Shown in pieces: positions 23,747 to 33,002 of a DNA stretch of 46,518 nt (the stretch's first letter is position 1; every line of letters starts with the position of its first letter). The notes below the pieces were generated by a model that saw only the letters and a program-made list of their open reading frames with translations, did no database searches and was not told where the DNA came from. The stretch is taken from contig REAW01000024.1 in the NCBI GenBank assembly GCA_004293725.1, positions 1 through 46,518 on the forward strand, written 5' to 3'. The translations under genes were made by a program, and so were the position numbers. Origin of the DNA: Curvibacter sp. GTDB taxonomy: Bacteria; Pseudomonadota; Gammaproteobacteria; Burkholderiales; Burkholderiaceae_C.

Positions 23747-25318
23747 TTAGTTGACTTTGACGAGGCGCCAGTCGATGCGGTTGTCCGCACGGTGGACTAC
23801 ATCAATGTTCTTGCGCATCACCCAAGGGATCACTTGGTTGTGCAAGATGATATGGGACACGTCATCCTTGGCCATCTGCAGTGCATCGGTCAACAGACGG
23901 GGCCGAACAAAAGGATCACTCTCTGTTTTGGCGCGATCAATGACTGCGTCCAACTTCGCGTTGCTGTACTTGCCAACGTTGTAATTTCCGTCGCCACCCG
24001 TGCCCACAGAGCGCACCAGTGACTGCAAGCTATACACCGCATCAAATGTTGGCACACCCCAACCCAACATGTAGATGCTGGCTTCGTTACGCTGGATCAT
24101 GGGGAAATAGGTGACTAGCGGCATGGTGCGCAATTTGGCCTTGACACCAATACGCGACCACATGGCAGTCACAGCCTGGCAGATTTCTTCGTCGTTGATG
24201 TAGCGGTTGTTCGGGCACGCAAAATCAACTTCAAAGCCGTCTTTGTAGCCAGCGTCAGCCAACAGTTTTTTGGCCCCTTCAATGTCAACTGGTGGGCGCT
24301 TGTGCAATTCAGCATTCCAACCAGCAACCTGCGGGGCAACCAAAGCGGCGGTAGGCTGACCCAAGCCACGCATCGTGACGCGTGTGATAGCCTCGGCATC
24401 CACAGCCTTGTTCAAGGCTTGGCGAACACGCAAATCCTTGAGCGGATTTTTGCCCTTGACGCTGCTGCCCACGAGCTCATCGCGACCATGGTCAAAGCCA
24501 AAGAAGATGGTGCGGTTTTCTACGCCGTCCATAACTTTCAATGCATCGTTGGAGCGAACGCGAGGCAAATCCTGCGGGCTGGGATCCAACACCAAATCCA
24601 CTTCGCCGGTCAGCAGGGCCGCAATGCGGGTGGCTTCTGCTTTGATGGGGGTATAGACGATTTCTGTCGCGTTACCTTCCATCGTGCCCCACCATTCGGT
24701 GTTCTTTTCCAGCACCAGTCGCTGATCAGCCTTCCACTCTTTTAGTTTGAAGGGGCCCGTGCCGTTGGTGTTGCGGTGGGCAAAGTTTTCGTCTTTCGTC
24801 TTGATGTCTTTGGGGTCGACAGAGTTGTTCTTTTCGGCCCACGCTTTGCTCATCATGCGCAGTTCAGTCATCTGATTCAACAACACAGGGTTGGCACCTT
24901 TGGTGATCACGTCGATGGTAGTTGCGTTAACTTTCACAACACGATCTACACCGTTGGTGTAAGGCGTGAAGTTGGACGACTTGGCCATTGCCCGCTGAAT
25001 CGAGAACACAGCGTCGTCGGCCGTAAATGGAGTGCCGTCATGGAACTTGACACCGGTGCGCAGATTCAGTCGCAATTGGGTAGGGGTCATCTGGTTCCAG
25101 GAAGTCGCCAGAACCGGTTCAATCTTGAAGGTCTTGCTGTTGTAGTACACCAAGGTTTCGTACACCGCAGCATGGATGCCGTTTTGCAGGGCATTGTTTT
25201 GCGAGTGGATGTCCCAGGTGGCAATATCACTGGCGCTTGCCCATTTGAAAGTTTTGGCCTGAATGCCGGTGCTTCCGACGGCCAGGGCCGCACATAGTGC
25301 AATGGTTGAGAGTTTCAT
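23747..25318 (-). CDS. dppA: Periplasmic dipeptide/oligopeptide-binding protein (SBP family 5)
   Basis: This 523-residue protein has a Sec signal peptide (MKLSTIALCAALAVGSTGIQ, probable cleavage after A21) and an extended SBP_bac_5 fold. Family features include WDIHSQNNALQNGIHAAVYE, LRTGVKFHDGTPFTADDAVF and LRVRQALNKAVDAEAITR. It delivers peptides, or possibly another solute such as a nickel chelate or opine, to the following permeases; the class cannot be settled from sequence. It is the first gene of a five-gene minus-strand operon. Confidence 0.9.
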   Translation of the reverse strand: MKLSTIALCAALAVGSTGIQAKTFKWASASDIATWDIHSQNNALQNGIHAAVYETLVYYNSKTFKIEPVLATSWNQMTPTQLRLNLRTGVKFHDGTPFTADDAVFSIQRAMAKSSNFTPYTNGVDRVVKVNATTIDVITKGANPVLLNQMTELRMMSKAWAEKNNSVDPKDIKTKDENFAHRNTNGTGPFKLKEWKADQRLVLEKNTEWWGTMEGNATEIVYTPIKAEATRIAALLTGEVDLVLDPSPQDLPRVRSNDALKVMDGVENRTIFFGFDHGRDELVGSSVKGKNPLKDLRVRQALNKAVDAEAITRVTMRGLGQPTAALVAPQVAGWNAELHKRPPVDIEGAKKLLADAGYKDGFEVDFACPNNRYINDEEICQAVTAMWSRIGVKAKLRTMPLVTYFPMIQRNEASIYMLGWGVPTFDAVYSLQSLVRSVGTGGDGNYNVGKYSNAKLDAVIDRAKTESDPFVRPRLLTDALQMAKDDVSHIILHNQVIPWVMRKNIDVVHRADNRIDWRLVKVN

Positions 25319-25430
25319 GTGAACGTAACCCGTAAATTAAAAAAAGCGATTATGCATAAAGCATGCCGGTGCCGGTTCGAGGTAAACCCTAGGATTTGAA
25401 GGGACCAGTTGAAACGTTCGAAAAACGCGC

Positions 25431-25464
25431 AAAAAAATGGCCGCAAGAATGCGGCCATTTTTTC
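25431..25464 (-). terminator. Rho-independent terminator of the SWIB-domain gene
   Basis: A perfect 13-bp stem (25432-25444 with 25451-25463) with core TGGCCGC / GCGGCCA, a 6-base loop and A/T tracts at both sides lies 13 bp beyond the stop codon. The symmetry means it can work in both directions. Confidence 0.9.
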
Positions 25465-25476
25465 AAGTAGGGTGAT

Positions 25477-25923
25477 TTACTTGAGGTGCTTGCCGATCAG
25501 GCCAGCCATTTCGAACATGGAAACTTGCGCCTTGCCGAAAATCTCTTTCAGCTTGGCATCGGCGTTAATCATGCGCTTGTTTACTGCGTCTTGCAGTTTG
25601 TTCTTTTTGATATACGTCCACAGCTTGCTGACCACTTCGGTGCGTGGCAGCGCAGCTGCGCCCACCACAGCTGCCAAAGCAGAGCTAGGTGTCAGTGCCT
25701 TCATGAACGCGGCGTTCACGGTGCGTTTTTTGGCAGGAGCCTTTTTCGCGGCGACTTTCTTTGCAGGAGCGGCTGCTTTTTTAGCAGGAGCCGCTTTCTT
25801 TGCAGGAGCGGCTGCTTTTTTGGCAGGAGCCGCTTTCTTTGCGGGAGCGGCTGCTTTTTTGGCAGGAGCCGCTTTCTTTGCGGGAGCGGCTTTTTTTGCC
25901 GGTGCTTTTTTTGCAGTTGCCAT
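25477..25923 (-). CDS. SWIB/MDM2-domain protein with lysine/alanine-rich histone H1-like tail
   Basis: The 148-residue product has two parts. Residues 1-67 are almost entirely Lys, Ala and Pro in tandem units (KKAAAPAKKAAPA), like bacterial histone H1-like proteins, and should bind DNA without sequence specificity. Residues about 75-147 are a SWIB/MDM2 domain (ALAAVVGAAALPRTEVVSKL, then WTYIKKNKLQDAVNKRMINA). SWIB domains are known from eukaryotic chromatin remodelling and from chlamydial proteins; the role in proteobacteria is largely undefined, probably nucleoid-associated. The gene is monocistronic, ending in a strong hairpin. The repeat tract is built from 39-bp DNA repeats and so may vary in length. 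Confidence 0.88.
   Translation of the reverse strand: MATAKKAPAKKAAPAKKAAPAKKAAAPAKKAAPAKKAAAPAKKAAPAKKAAAPAKKVAAKKAPAKKRTVNAAFMKALTPSSALAAVVGAAALPRTEVVSKLWTYIKKNKLQDAVNKRMINADAKLKEIFGKAQVSMFEMAGLIGKHLK
25766..25882 (-). repeat. Three 39-bp tandem repeats in the SWIB-protein gene
   Basis: Three consecutive 39-bp units start at 25766, 25805 and 25844. Units two and three are identical and unit one differs at two positions. A fourth, decayed unit begins at 25883. Each unit encodes 13 residues of the basic tail, so the gene can expand or contract in frame. Confidence 0.9.
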
Positions 25924-26101
25924 GATTGATTGTCCTTCTAGAAGATTGATTAATCACCAGCAAAAAACTGCTTCTTCACTGGTACTGCGGATGCTAATGG
26001 CAAAAAAGCACCTTTCCAAGGGAGAAACTGCATATTTCCCTCTGGGATGTTGTTTTTTTCATTGGAAAATGGCCGCGATTCTTGTTCTGGAGCCTTTTGT
26101 C

Positions 26102-26623
26102 ATGTCCATTGCCTTTTCTACCTGTGATCTCTGCGATGCCCACAAAGCCGATACCAGCGGGGCTTTTCGTGTGTTGGCCCCTGTGTTCAGGGACTTCGGA
26201 TTGCTGCGGAAGTTCGCTGGACCCGTTGTGACCGTGAAGTGTTTTGAAGACAACACGTTGGTGAAAGCGGCAGTTGATTCGGCTGGCTGGGTGGATACGC
26301 CAGCAGGGCGCGTGGCGCAGGTATTGGTAGTCGATGGTGGTGGTTCTATGCGAAAAGCACTACTGGGAGGCAACTTGGGTGCTGCAGCTGCGCGCAATGG
26401 ATGGGCGGGGGTGGTGATTGACGGCTGTGTGCGTGACACAGCGGAGTTGGCAACTCAAGCAGTGGGCATCCGCGCACTAGCAGCAATGCCGCTGCCTACG
26501 GAGAAACGTAACCAAGGTCAGGCTGGTGTGGCCGTGCATTTGCAAGGGGTGTGGGTACGCCCCGGCGACTGGCTCTACGCCGACGAGGATGGCATTGTGG
26601 TGTCGGCTACGGCGCTGGCGTAG
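26102..26623 (+). CDS. rraA: RraA-family protein (RNase E regulator RraA / HMG aldolase fold)
   Basis: The product is about 173 residues. It begins MSIAFSTCDLCDAHKADTSG and shows RraA-family blocks FAGPVVTVKCFEDNTLVKAA, VLVVDGGGSMRKALLGGNLG, and VVIDGCVRDTAEL. RraA inhibits RNase E in Escherichia coli, but the same fold includes 4-hydroxy-4-methyl-2-oxoglutarate/oxaloacetate aldolases. The Arg-Asp of GCVRD, typical of the aldolase site, is present, so either role is possible. I chose the ATG at 26102; the frame is open much further upstream through the antisense strand of the SWIB gene, which is not meaningful. It overlaps the convergent EamA gene by 17 bp. Confidence 0.85.
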   Translation: MSIAFSTCDLCDAHKADTSGAFRVLAPVFRDFGLLRKFAGPVVTVKCFEDNTLVKAAVDSAGWVDTPAGRVAQVLVVDGGGSMRKALLGGNLGAAAARNGWAGVVIDGCVRDTAELATQAVGIRALAAMPLPTEKRNQGQAGVAVHLQGVWVRPGDWLYADEDGIVVSATALA

Positions 26624-27563
26624 CGGCTTTGCTGTGCCCGGGCAGCGTAGCCAGCACCACGCCCAAGAGCGCCACCGCAAAGGCCACAAGCTGCATGCCA
26701 CTCAGGCTTTCACCCAGTACCAGCACACCCACCAGGGCGGCTGATATCGGCAGCAAGACTGTGAACACTCCCGCACGTGCGGCTGGCACCGCTTTGAGCC
26801 CGGTCATCCACAACCACACCGTCCACACACTGGCGGCCAGGGCGTAAAACACCAGCAATAGCCAGGAGCCCATGGCTACACTGCCAAAGTCAAATGTCCA
26901 AGCGATGTAAACACCCATGGGTGTCATCAGCACGAATCCCCACAGGTTGATCAGCGCGCTGATACGTTTGGGAGAAATTGCTCCAGTTAGTTTTTTGCCA
27001 ATGACTGCGTAGGCTGCTTCGCACAGCACGGCGCCAAACACCAGCAGGTTGCCCAATAGTTCTTTGTTATGTGCGAAATCGGTCCCTAGCCCTTCTGGAG
27101 ATTGCGCGGGTAGCTCCTGTTTTGATAGTGCCAGCAAGCCAATGCCTAATGCACCACAGCCTACCGCCAGCCACGTGCGCAAGCCAATTGTTTCCCTTAG
27201 AAAAAGCCAGCTCATGACGGCTACAACGGCTGGAATGCTGGCCATGATGACGCCGGCTGACACCGCACTGGTCATGCTCACCCCAAACAGCATGCAAATG
27301 GAAAACAGAAAATTCCCCAAAAACGATTCCAGGAAGATGAGTGCCCGTGTGTGAGGTGTCATGGTGGGTTCACCGACGGGACGCTTGAGCCAATGCACCA
27401 TGGCCAAGCCGCCAATGCCAAAGCGCATCCATGCCAGCAAAAAAATGGGCAATGCGGCTACCAAAGGCTTGGACAGGGCCACATAGCCGCCAACCAGCGC
27501 CATGCTGAGGGCCAAATAAAAGTAGGCCAAGGGGCGGCTGGGTAGCGACGTGGAGTGGGGCAT
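26607..27563 (-). CDS. EamA-family (DMT superfamily) permease
   Basis: The 318-residue protein has about ten hydrophobic segments in two EamA repeats (first opening YFYLALSMALVGGYVALSKP, second near LLGNLLVFGAVLCEAAYAVI). It likely exports a small metabolite or amino acid; the substrate is not predictable. Between the two halves, about residues 145-163, the sequence ALSKQELPAQSPEGLGTDF is encoded by a copy of the dispersed repeat found elsewhere in this window, so part of the inter-repeat loop seems to be repeat-derived. It is convergent with the rraA-like gene, overlapping by 17 bp. Confidence 0.88.
   Translation of the reverse strand: MPHSTSLPSRPLAYFYLALSMALVGGYVALSKPLVAALPIFLLAWMRFGIGGLAMVHWLKRPVGEPTMTPHTRALIFLESFLGNFLFSICMLFGVSMTSAVSAGVIMASIPAVVAVMSWLFLRETIGLRTWLAVGCGALGIGLLALSKQELPAQSPEGLGTDFAHNKELLGNLLVFGAVLCEAAYAVIGKKLTGAISPKRISALINLWGFVLMTPMGVYIAWTFDFGSVAMGSWLLLVFYALAASVWTVWLWMTGLKAVPAARAGVFTVLLPISAALVGVLVLGESLSGMQLVAFAVALLGVVLATLPGHSKAATPAP
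27076..27128 (-). repeat. Dispersed ~50-bp repeat, copy C (inside the EamA coding sequence)
   Basis: On the minus strand this reads TATCAAAACAGGAGCTAC, then CCGCGCAATCTCCAGAAGGG and CTAGGGACCGATTT. It aligns with copies A, B and D. It is in frame with the permease gene and encodes part of the loop between its two halves. The TAG that serves as a stop in copies A and D is GAG here (CAGGAGC), so the frame stays open. Confidence 0.65.
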
Positions 27564-27693
27564 AGGGAAGGGGACTCAAAACTGTGGCAAACGTGTAAGC
27601 CTACACCATGCGTGCCACGCCAAGTGGCCCCATCACTGGCATCAATTTGGGTTACTGTTCCACTCCAATGACTTGAATTTCAAAGGGATCATC

Positions 27694-28614
27694 ATGGCCA
27701 CTGGCGACTTTGCATATGCCAATAACAGCAACCGCTTCCTCGCATCCTCGCCTTTGCAGGCGCAGCCGTTTGCCCTAGTCGGGGTGCCGTTTGATGGTGC
27801 AGTCACGAACCGCCCCGGCGCACGTTTTGGCCCGCAAGAAATTCGGCGCGCCTCGCTGATGTTGTGTGACGGGCTGCATCCGGTGTTTGCGGTGTCGCCG
27901 TTGGAGCATTTGGGCGATGCAGGTGACCTGCGCTTGCCCAACGCCAGCGCACTTCCGCAGGTGCGCCAGGCCATACAGGCCCAGGCTGCGGTGCTCATGG
28001 CGCGCCACCACTGCGTCTTTTTGGGTGGTGACCATTCCATTACCCTGCCACTTCTGCGCGCCCTGCATGCGCAGCACGGGCCGGTGGCACTCATCCACTT
28101 CGATGCCCACTGCGATACTTGGGAGGACCATTTTGGGGAGGCGTCTGGCCACGGCACGTGGACGTACGAGGCCTTGCAGGAGGGGCTGGTGGTGCCGCAC
28201 CAAACGGTGCAAATTGGTTTGCGCTCTAGCGGCACCCGCGCAGCGCGCGAGTATGTGCAAGACCAGGGCGGCTTGATTTTCACTGCGCGCTCCTTGCGTG
28301 GATTGGATGGTGGGGGCTTGCACAAGGTGGTAGACGACATTCGCGACCGTATCGGCCAGCAACCTTGCTATGTGACGCTAGATATTGACTGCTTGGACCC
28401 CGCATTTGCCCCGGGCACCGGTACCCCAGAGCCAGGAGGGTTGAGTACCTCCCAAGTTCTGACGCTGCTGGAGGAACTGGCGGGCCTCAACTTTGTGGGG
28501 ATGGACTGTGTGGAGGTGGCCCCCGCGTATGACCATGCCGAACTCACCAGCAATGCCGCTGCGACCTTTGTTTGGACCTATCTTGCGTCCCAAGCGGCCA
28601 AGAGAGCAATTTGA
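27694..28614 (+). CDS. speB: Agmatinase/ureohydrolase-family protein
   Basis: This 306-residue protein belongs to the arginase/agmatinase superfamily. It has the binuclear manganese motifs GGDHSITLPLLRAL, ALIHFDAHCDTWEDHFGE and TLDIDCLDPAFAPGTGTPEP, and the SGHGTW segment after the second. Agmatinase releases urea from agmatine to give putrescine, which would feed the polyamine genes that follow; guanidinobutyrase is an alternative. The ATG at 27694 gives MATGDFAYANNSNRFLASSP, a good family start. It lies 9 bp upstream of the oxidase gene, so the two form an operon. Confidence 0.85.
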   Translation: MATGDFAYANNSNRFLASSPLQAQPFALVGVPFDGAVTNRPGARFGPQEIRRASLMLCDGLHPVFAVSPLEHLGDAGDLRLPNASALPQVRQAIQAQAAVLMARHHCVFLGGDHSITLPLLRALHAQHGPVALIHFDAHCDTWEDHFGEASGHGTWTYEALQEGLVVPHQTVQIGLRSSGTRAAREYVQDQGGLIFTARSLRGLDGGGLHKVVDDIRDRIGQQPCYVTLDIDCLDPAFAPGTGTPEPGGLSTSQVLTLLEELAGLNFVGMDCVEVAPAYDHAELTSNAAATFVWTYLASQAAKRAI

Positions 28615-28623
28615 GGACTCCCC

Positions 28624-29925
28624 ATGCTTTTGCAATCTGATACCCAACTCAACCAAAAGAGCTATTACGAGGCCAGCGTTGCGCGTCCCGCTGCATTGTC
28701 CCCTTTGAAGGGCGATATCCGGGCTGATGTGGTGGTGGTCGGTGGCGGTTTTGCGGGGCTTTCGTCCGCCATTGCGTTAGCGCAGCGTGGCTACACGGTG
28801 GCGTTGCTGGAGGCAGACCGGGTTTGTAGCGGTGCTTCCGGGCGCAACGGCGGTCAATTCATTGTCGGGTTGGCCAGCGGACAAGGGCCCTTCGAGGCGC
28901 AACTTGGCGCTGCCGCAGCCCGGCAAGTGTGGGATATGTCGCTGGACGCCATCGCCTTGCTAGAGCAGCGGGTACGCGAATTTGACATTGCCTGCGACCT
29001 TCGCAAAGGCTACATGACCGTGGCCGACTCGCCGCGCAAGGCCCGCGCATTGGAGGCTGAAGTGGAGCTGCTGCGTACGCGGTATGGCTTTGAATCTGCG
29101 CTGTATTTGGGCCAAGAGGTGCAGCAGCACATTGGGAGTGGGCGCTATTGCGCCGCCGCAGTGGAAAACACATCTGGGCATTTGCACCCGCTCAAGTATG
29201 GCTTGGGGCTTTTGCAGGCAGCGCTGGCTTTGGGGGTTCTGGTGTATGAGCATTCTGCAGTGACGCAATTGAAGCGTGGAGAGCCTCTGGTTGCACGTAC
29301 CGCTGAAGGCTCCGTTACGGCCCGTTTTGGGGTGATCGCGGGTAACTGCATGTTGCCGGAATATGGCCCCGAGGTGGCGCCAGAGATTGCGCCCCGCACT
29401 ATGCCGGTAGGCACCTACATCATTGGTACTGAGCCATTGACTGCGGCGCAGTGCCAGGCCCTGATACCTTCGGGTGCAGCAGTGTGTGACAACAACTTTG
29501 TACTGGATTATTTTCGCTGCAGCGCCGATCACCGCATGTTGTTTGGTGGCCGTGTGAGTTATTCCACGCGTACCCCTCCGGGTCTGCAAGTGCTGATGGC
29601 CCAACGCATGGCTGATATTTTCCATGAGTTGAAACAGGCTGCCGTTGAATTTGTCTGGGGTGGCTTTGTCGACATCAGCATGAATCGGGCGCCTGACTTT
29701 GGGCGCTTGGGGCCCAATCTCTATTACTTGCAAGGGTTCAGCGGCCACGGCGTTGCGCTCACGGGGCTGGCAGGTCAATTAGCGGCCGAGGCTATTGCCG
29801 GGCAAGCTGAGCGTTTTGACGTGTTTGCCCGGGTACAGCACCGCTCCTTTCCGGGGGGCGCGCTGTTGCGCACGCCCAGTTTGGTGTTGGGAATGTTGTA
29901 CCACCGCTTGATGGACCGTCTGTAA
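28624..29925 (+). CDS. puuB: FAD-dependent oxidoreductase, gamma-glutamylputrescine oxidase-like
   Basis: The 433-residue protein belongs to the DAO/GlcD-type FAD amine oxidases. It has the dinucleotide fold DVVVVGGGFAGLSSAIALA near residue 36, then VALLEADRVCSGASGRNGGQ, and a C-terminal FAD contact YYLQGFSGHGVALTGLAGQL. It closely resembles PuuB, which oxidises gamma-glutamylputrescine to the aldehyde with release of ammonia and peroxide. The N-terminal KSYYEASV motif is also typical. It is co-transcribed with the agmatinase gene and lies beside a MocR regulator and PuuA-like synthetase. Confidence 0.88.
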   Translation: MLLQSDTQLNQKSYYEASVARPAALSPLKGDIRADVVVVGGGFAGLSSAIALAQRGYTVALLEADRVCSGASGRNGGQFIVGLASGQGPFEAQLGAAAARQVWDMSLDAIALLEQRVREFDIACDLRKGYMTVADSPRKARALEAEVELLRTRYGFESALYLGQEVQQHIGSGRYCAAAVENTSGHLHPLKYGLGLLQAALALGVLVYEHSAVTQLKRGEPLVARTAEGSVTARFGVIAGNCMLPEYGPEVAPEIAPRTMPVGTYIIGTEPLTAAQCQALIPSGAAVCDNNFVLDYFRCSADHRMLFGGRVSYSTRTPPGLQVLMAQRMADIFHELKQAAVEFVWGGFVDISMNRAPDFGRLGPNLYYLQGFSGHGVALTGLAGQLAAEAIAGQAERFDVFARVQHRSFPGGALLRTPSLVLGMLYHRLMDRL

Positions 29926-29945
29926 GCCCTGCACCATTTACAAGC

Positions 29946-31433
29946 TCAATGGTTTGTGCCAATCTGAGACGCAGCCAATGCGCGCTGGACTGTTGTTGCC
30001 AACACGGGTCCCCAGTGCGCTATGTCCTCCAGCGTTGCGTAGCCATACCCGATCACCAGGCCTTTCGCGTCTTTTCGTTGCAGGCAATAGGCAGAAAGCG
30101 CCCGTACCGTCATGCCCTGCTGCGATATGCGCAGGGCAAGGGCTTGGTCGTCCAACGTAGCGGGCAGGCGCAGGCACAGGTGCAGGCCTTGTTCAGCCCC
30201 ACTGATGTGGGCCTGAGGGCCCAGGCATGGTTGCAGGGCGTCTAGCAACTGTTGGCGCCGCTGTGCGTAACTATGGCGAGCCTTGCGCAGCGCCCTCGCA
30301 AAGTGCCCCAGTTCAATAAACTCCGCCAATGCTGCCTGCAGAGGCATTTGTCCTGGGCGGTTCAGGTCGTAATGCGCTTGGCGAAAAGACCCCGCCAACG
30401 ACTTGGGCACTACTAGGTAGCCCAGTTTGAGCCCCGGGTACAACACCTTCGAGAATGAGCCCAAATAGAGCACGCGCTCGTCAGGTGACAAACCCGCTAG
30501 CGATGACATTGGGGGGCCGCTGAATCGAAATTCACTGTCATAGTCGTCTTCGAGAACCCAGGCTTGGTGCTTCTGGGCGAGAGCCAACACTTGCTGGCGC
30601 CGCGCCAACGACATGACGGCGCCGGTCGGGTACTGATGCGAGGGTGTGGTGTAGATGATGCGTGGGGCATGCCGCTCGTCGGCTGGTGTGGGAGCCATGC
30701 CGTCCGCGTCGACCAGCACGCCATAGGTGCGCAGTCCATTTGCCATAAATGCCTTGACTGCACCCCAGTAGGCTGGGTCTTCCAGCCATACCGTGTCGCC
30801 ATGGTCGGCCAACATTTGCGCACACAATTCCAGTGACTGTTGGGTTCCACTGGTGATGATGACCTGGTCCAGGTCCAGCGGCACGCTGCGTGAGACACGC
30901 AAGTAGTCGGTGACTGCCCGGCGCAATGGTGCATGTCCGCCGGAATAGCAGTAGTCCAACATGTCGGGGTAGCTCATGCGCCAATGCTTGTTTTGCAGGC
31001 GCTGCCACAGCGCCACGGGAAACGCGCTGAAGTCCGCTACTCCCGGGGTAAATGGTTGAATTTCAAGCTCCGCCGAGGTGAACTGCGTGGCCAATGCCAT
31101 GCCGCGACGCGAAAGCTGGGCTGAAGCAACAGGGGTGCGGCCCGCGCGACTTCGCGGGCGTGGCCTGGGAAGCTGTTCATTGACAAAGGTGCCGCTTCCT
31201 ACGCGGCTAACGAGGTAGCCCTCTGCATTAAGTTGGTTCAGTGCCGCCATCACCGTATTGCGTGAGAGTTGCAGGTCTTGCATAAGCTCGCGGCTAGAGG
31301 GAAGACGGTCGCCGCTGGCCACATGGCCATTGAGAATGGCGCGGCGCAGGCTCTCGTACAAGCGCCGGTTCAAGGGAAGGTTGTTGGCACCACTACTGTG
31401 GTGCATATCAGTCAGAAGCAAATCGGACAACAT
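29946..31433 (-). CDS. MocR/PdxR-family transcriptional regulator of the polyamine genes
   Basis: This protein of about 495 residues has a GntR winged helix (LYESLRRAILNGHVASGDRL, SRELMQDLQLSRNTVMAALN) and an aminotransferase-like domain with the PLP lysine in LGSFSKVLYPGLKLGYLV. I place the start at 31433 (MLSDLLLTDMHHSSG); a frame to 31547 is open but adds unrelated residues and uses up the intergenic space. It is divergent from the puuA-like gene and tail to tail with puuB. MocR proteins often sense PLP-bound GABA or amino acids, so it may respond to a product of this pathway; that is inference. Confidence 0.88.
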   Translation of the reverse strand: MLSDLLLTDMHHSSGANNLPLNRRLYESLRRAILNGHVASGDRLPSSRELMQDLQLSRNTVMAALNQLNAEGYLVSRVGSGTFVNEQLPRPRPRSRAGRTPVASAQLSRRGMALATQFTSAELEIQPFTPGVADFSAFPVALWQRLQNKHWRMSYPDMLDYCYSGGHAPLRRAVTDYLRVSRSVPLDLDQVIITSGTQQSLELCAQMLADHGDTVWLEDPAYWGAVKAFMANGLRTYGVLVDADGMAPTPADERHAPRIIYTTPSHQYPTGAVMSLARRQQVLALAQKHQAWVLEDDYDSEFRFSGPPMSSLAGLSPDERVLYLGSFSKVLYPGLKLGYLVVPKSLAGSFRQAHYDLNRPGQMPLQAALAEFIELGHFARALRKARHSYAQRRQQLLDALQPCLGPQAHISGAEQGLHLCLRLPATLDDQALALRISQQGMTVRALSAYCLQRKDAKGLVIGYGYATLEDIAHWGPVLATTVQRALAASQIGTNH

Positions 31434-31607
31434 GCTGGGGTGGTGGTTTCCGTGCTGCGGCTCAAGATCAAAGTGGCACCATCTAGTTTTATTAAATGGC
31501 TCTGTTTTTAATCCAATTCTGCCGCAGAATGATCCAACAGCGCGCACTGCTACAGTGGCTCAGTTCTAACCATGCCCCTTTTGGGGTGCGCAGCAAGGAG
31601 ACGGAAA
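31434..31607. promoter_or_regulatory. Divergent control region between MocR gene and puuA
   Basis: This 174-bp interval holds no gene. It contains AGTGGC at 31472 and 31554 and a related TGGCTC near 31497, which may be direct-repeat half-sites for the MocR regulator. An AT-rich stretch (about 31479-31513) could hold promoters. The assignment is weak. Confidence 0.3.
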
Positions 31608-32975
31608 ATGACCGAAAACAAGATAATGAACTTCAACGACTTGGAGCAATGGCTGAACGAGCGCAGGGTGACGGAAGTGGAATGCCTTGTCCCCGACTTG
31701 ACCGGCGTAGCACGCGGGAAAATTTTGCCGCGCGGCAAGTTCACCGAAGATCGCGGCATGCGTTTGCCCCAGGCCATCGTTGCCATGGGGGTGACGGGCG
31801 AGTTTCCTGAAAGCGGGCCGTATTTCGATGTCGTGGATCCCACCGACAAAGATATGCAGCTGCGCCCGGATCCGTCTTCGGTGCGTATTGTTCCGTGGGC
31901 TACCGACCCCACCGCGCAAGTCATCCACGACTGCTTTGACCATGAAGGCAAGCTGGTGCCTTTTGCGCCGCGCAGCGTTTTGCGCAGAGTGTGCGATCTG
32001 TTTGCGGCCGAGGGCCTGCAACCCATCGTGGCTCCTGAACTGGAGTTCTACCTCACGGCCCGCAACACCGACCCCAACACCTTGCTGCGTCCCCCCATTG
32101 GCCGCAGCGGCCGGGCCGAGACCTCGCGGCAAGCCTACAGCATCGATGCGGTGAATGAGTTCGACCCGCTATTTGAAGAGATCTACGACTACGCCGACAA
32201 GATGGAGCTCAATGTGGACACGCTGATCCACGAGGTGGGCGCTGGGCAGATGGAAATCAACTTTTTCCACAACAAACCCCTGGGTTTGGCGGATGAGGTT
32301 TTTTTCTTCAAACGCACCGTGCGCGAGGCCGCTCTACGCCACGACATGTATGCCACTTTTATGGCCAAGCCGATTGCGGGAGAGCCGGGCAGCGCCATGC
32401 ACGTTCACCAGAGTCTGATCGACGTGGCTACAGGCAAAAACGTCTTCAGCAACGAAGACGGTACGCCCTCCGAAGCGTTTCTGCATTACATCGGCGGCTT
32501 GCAGCGCTATATACCCGCTGCAATGGTTTTGGTCGCACCTTATGTGAACAGCTACCGACGTTTGTCGCGCAATACGGCGGCGCCCATCAATATCGAGTGG
32601 GGCTATGACAACCGCACGGTGGGCATCCGTTCGCCCATTTCATCTCCGGCCGCCCGGCGCGTGGAAAATCGGGTGATCGGCGCTGACGCCAACCCCTACG
32701 TGGCCATGGCCATGACACTGGCCTGCGGTTACCTGGGTTTGAAGAACAAGATCAAACCCAAGCCCGAGATGCGTGGTGATGCCTACCTGTCGCCCTATGC
32801 CTTGCCCCGCAGCTTGGGAGAGGCGCTGGACTGGTTGCGCAAGGAATCCGACCTTCACGAAGTGCTGGGTAAAGAGTTCATCACCGTGTATTCCGAGATC
32901 AAAGAACTCGAATTTGACGAGTTCATGAAAGTAATTTCTCCCTGGGAGCGTGAGCACCTGTTGCTGCACGTTTAA
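31608..32975 (+). CDS. puuA: Gamma-glutamylputrescine synthetase (glutamine synthetase family)
   Basis: The 455-residue protein is a glutamine synthetase homologue of the PuuA type, which ligates glutamate to putrescine with ATP. The N-terminal beta-grasp has EVECLVPDLTGVARGKILPR; the catalytic part has APELEFYLTARN, VGAGQMEINFFHN, MHVHQSL and NTAAPINIEWGYDNRTVGIR. The start at 31608 follows an AAGGAG site. It leads an operon with an aminotransferase and a PotFGHI-type transporter, which supports putrescine as substrate. A second glutamine synthetase homologue closes the cluster. Confidence 0.9.
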   Translation: MTENKIMNFNDLEQWLNERRVTEVECLVPDLTGVARGKILPRGKFTEDRGMRLPQAIVAMGVTGEFPESGPYFDVVDPTDKDMQLRPDPSSVRIVPWATDPTAQVIHDCFDHEGKLVPFAPRSVLRRVCDLFAAEGLQPIVAPELEFYLTARNTDPNTLLRPPIGRSGRAETSRQAYSIDAVNEFDPLFEEIYDYADKMELNVDTLIHEVGAGQMEINFFHNKPLGLADEVFFFKRTVREAALRHDMYATFMAKPIAGEPGSAMHVHQSLIDVATGKNVFSNEDGTPSEAFLHYIGGLQRYIPAAMVLVAPYVNSYRRLSRNTAAPINIEWGYDNRTVGIRSPISSPAARRVENRVIGADANPYVAMAMTLACGYLGLKNKIKPKPEMRGDAYLSPYALPRSLGEALDWLRKESDLHEVLGKEFITVYSEIKELEFDEFMKVISPWEREHLLLHV

Positions 32976-33002
32976 GCCACTCAACCTTTTTGTCCTACGC
33001 CC

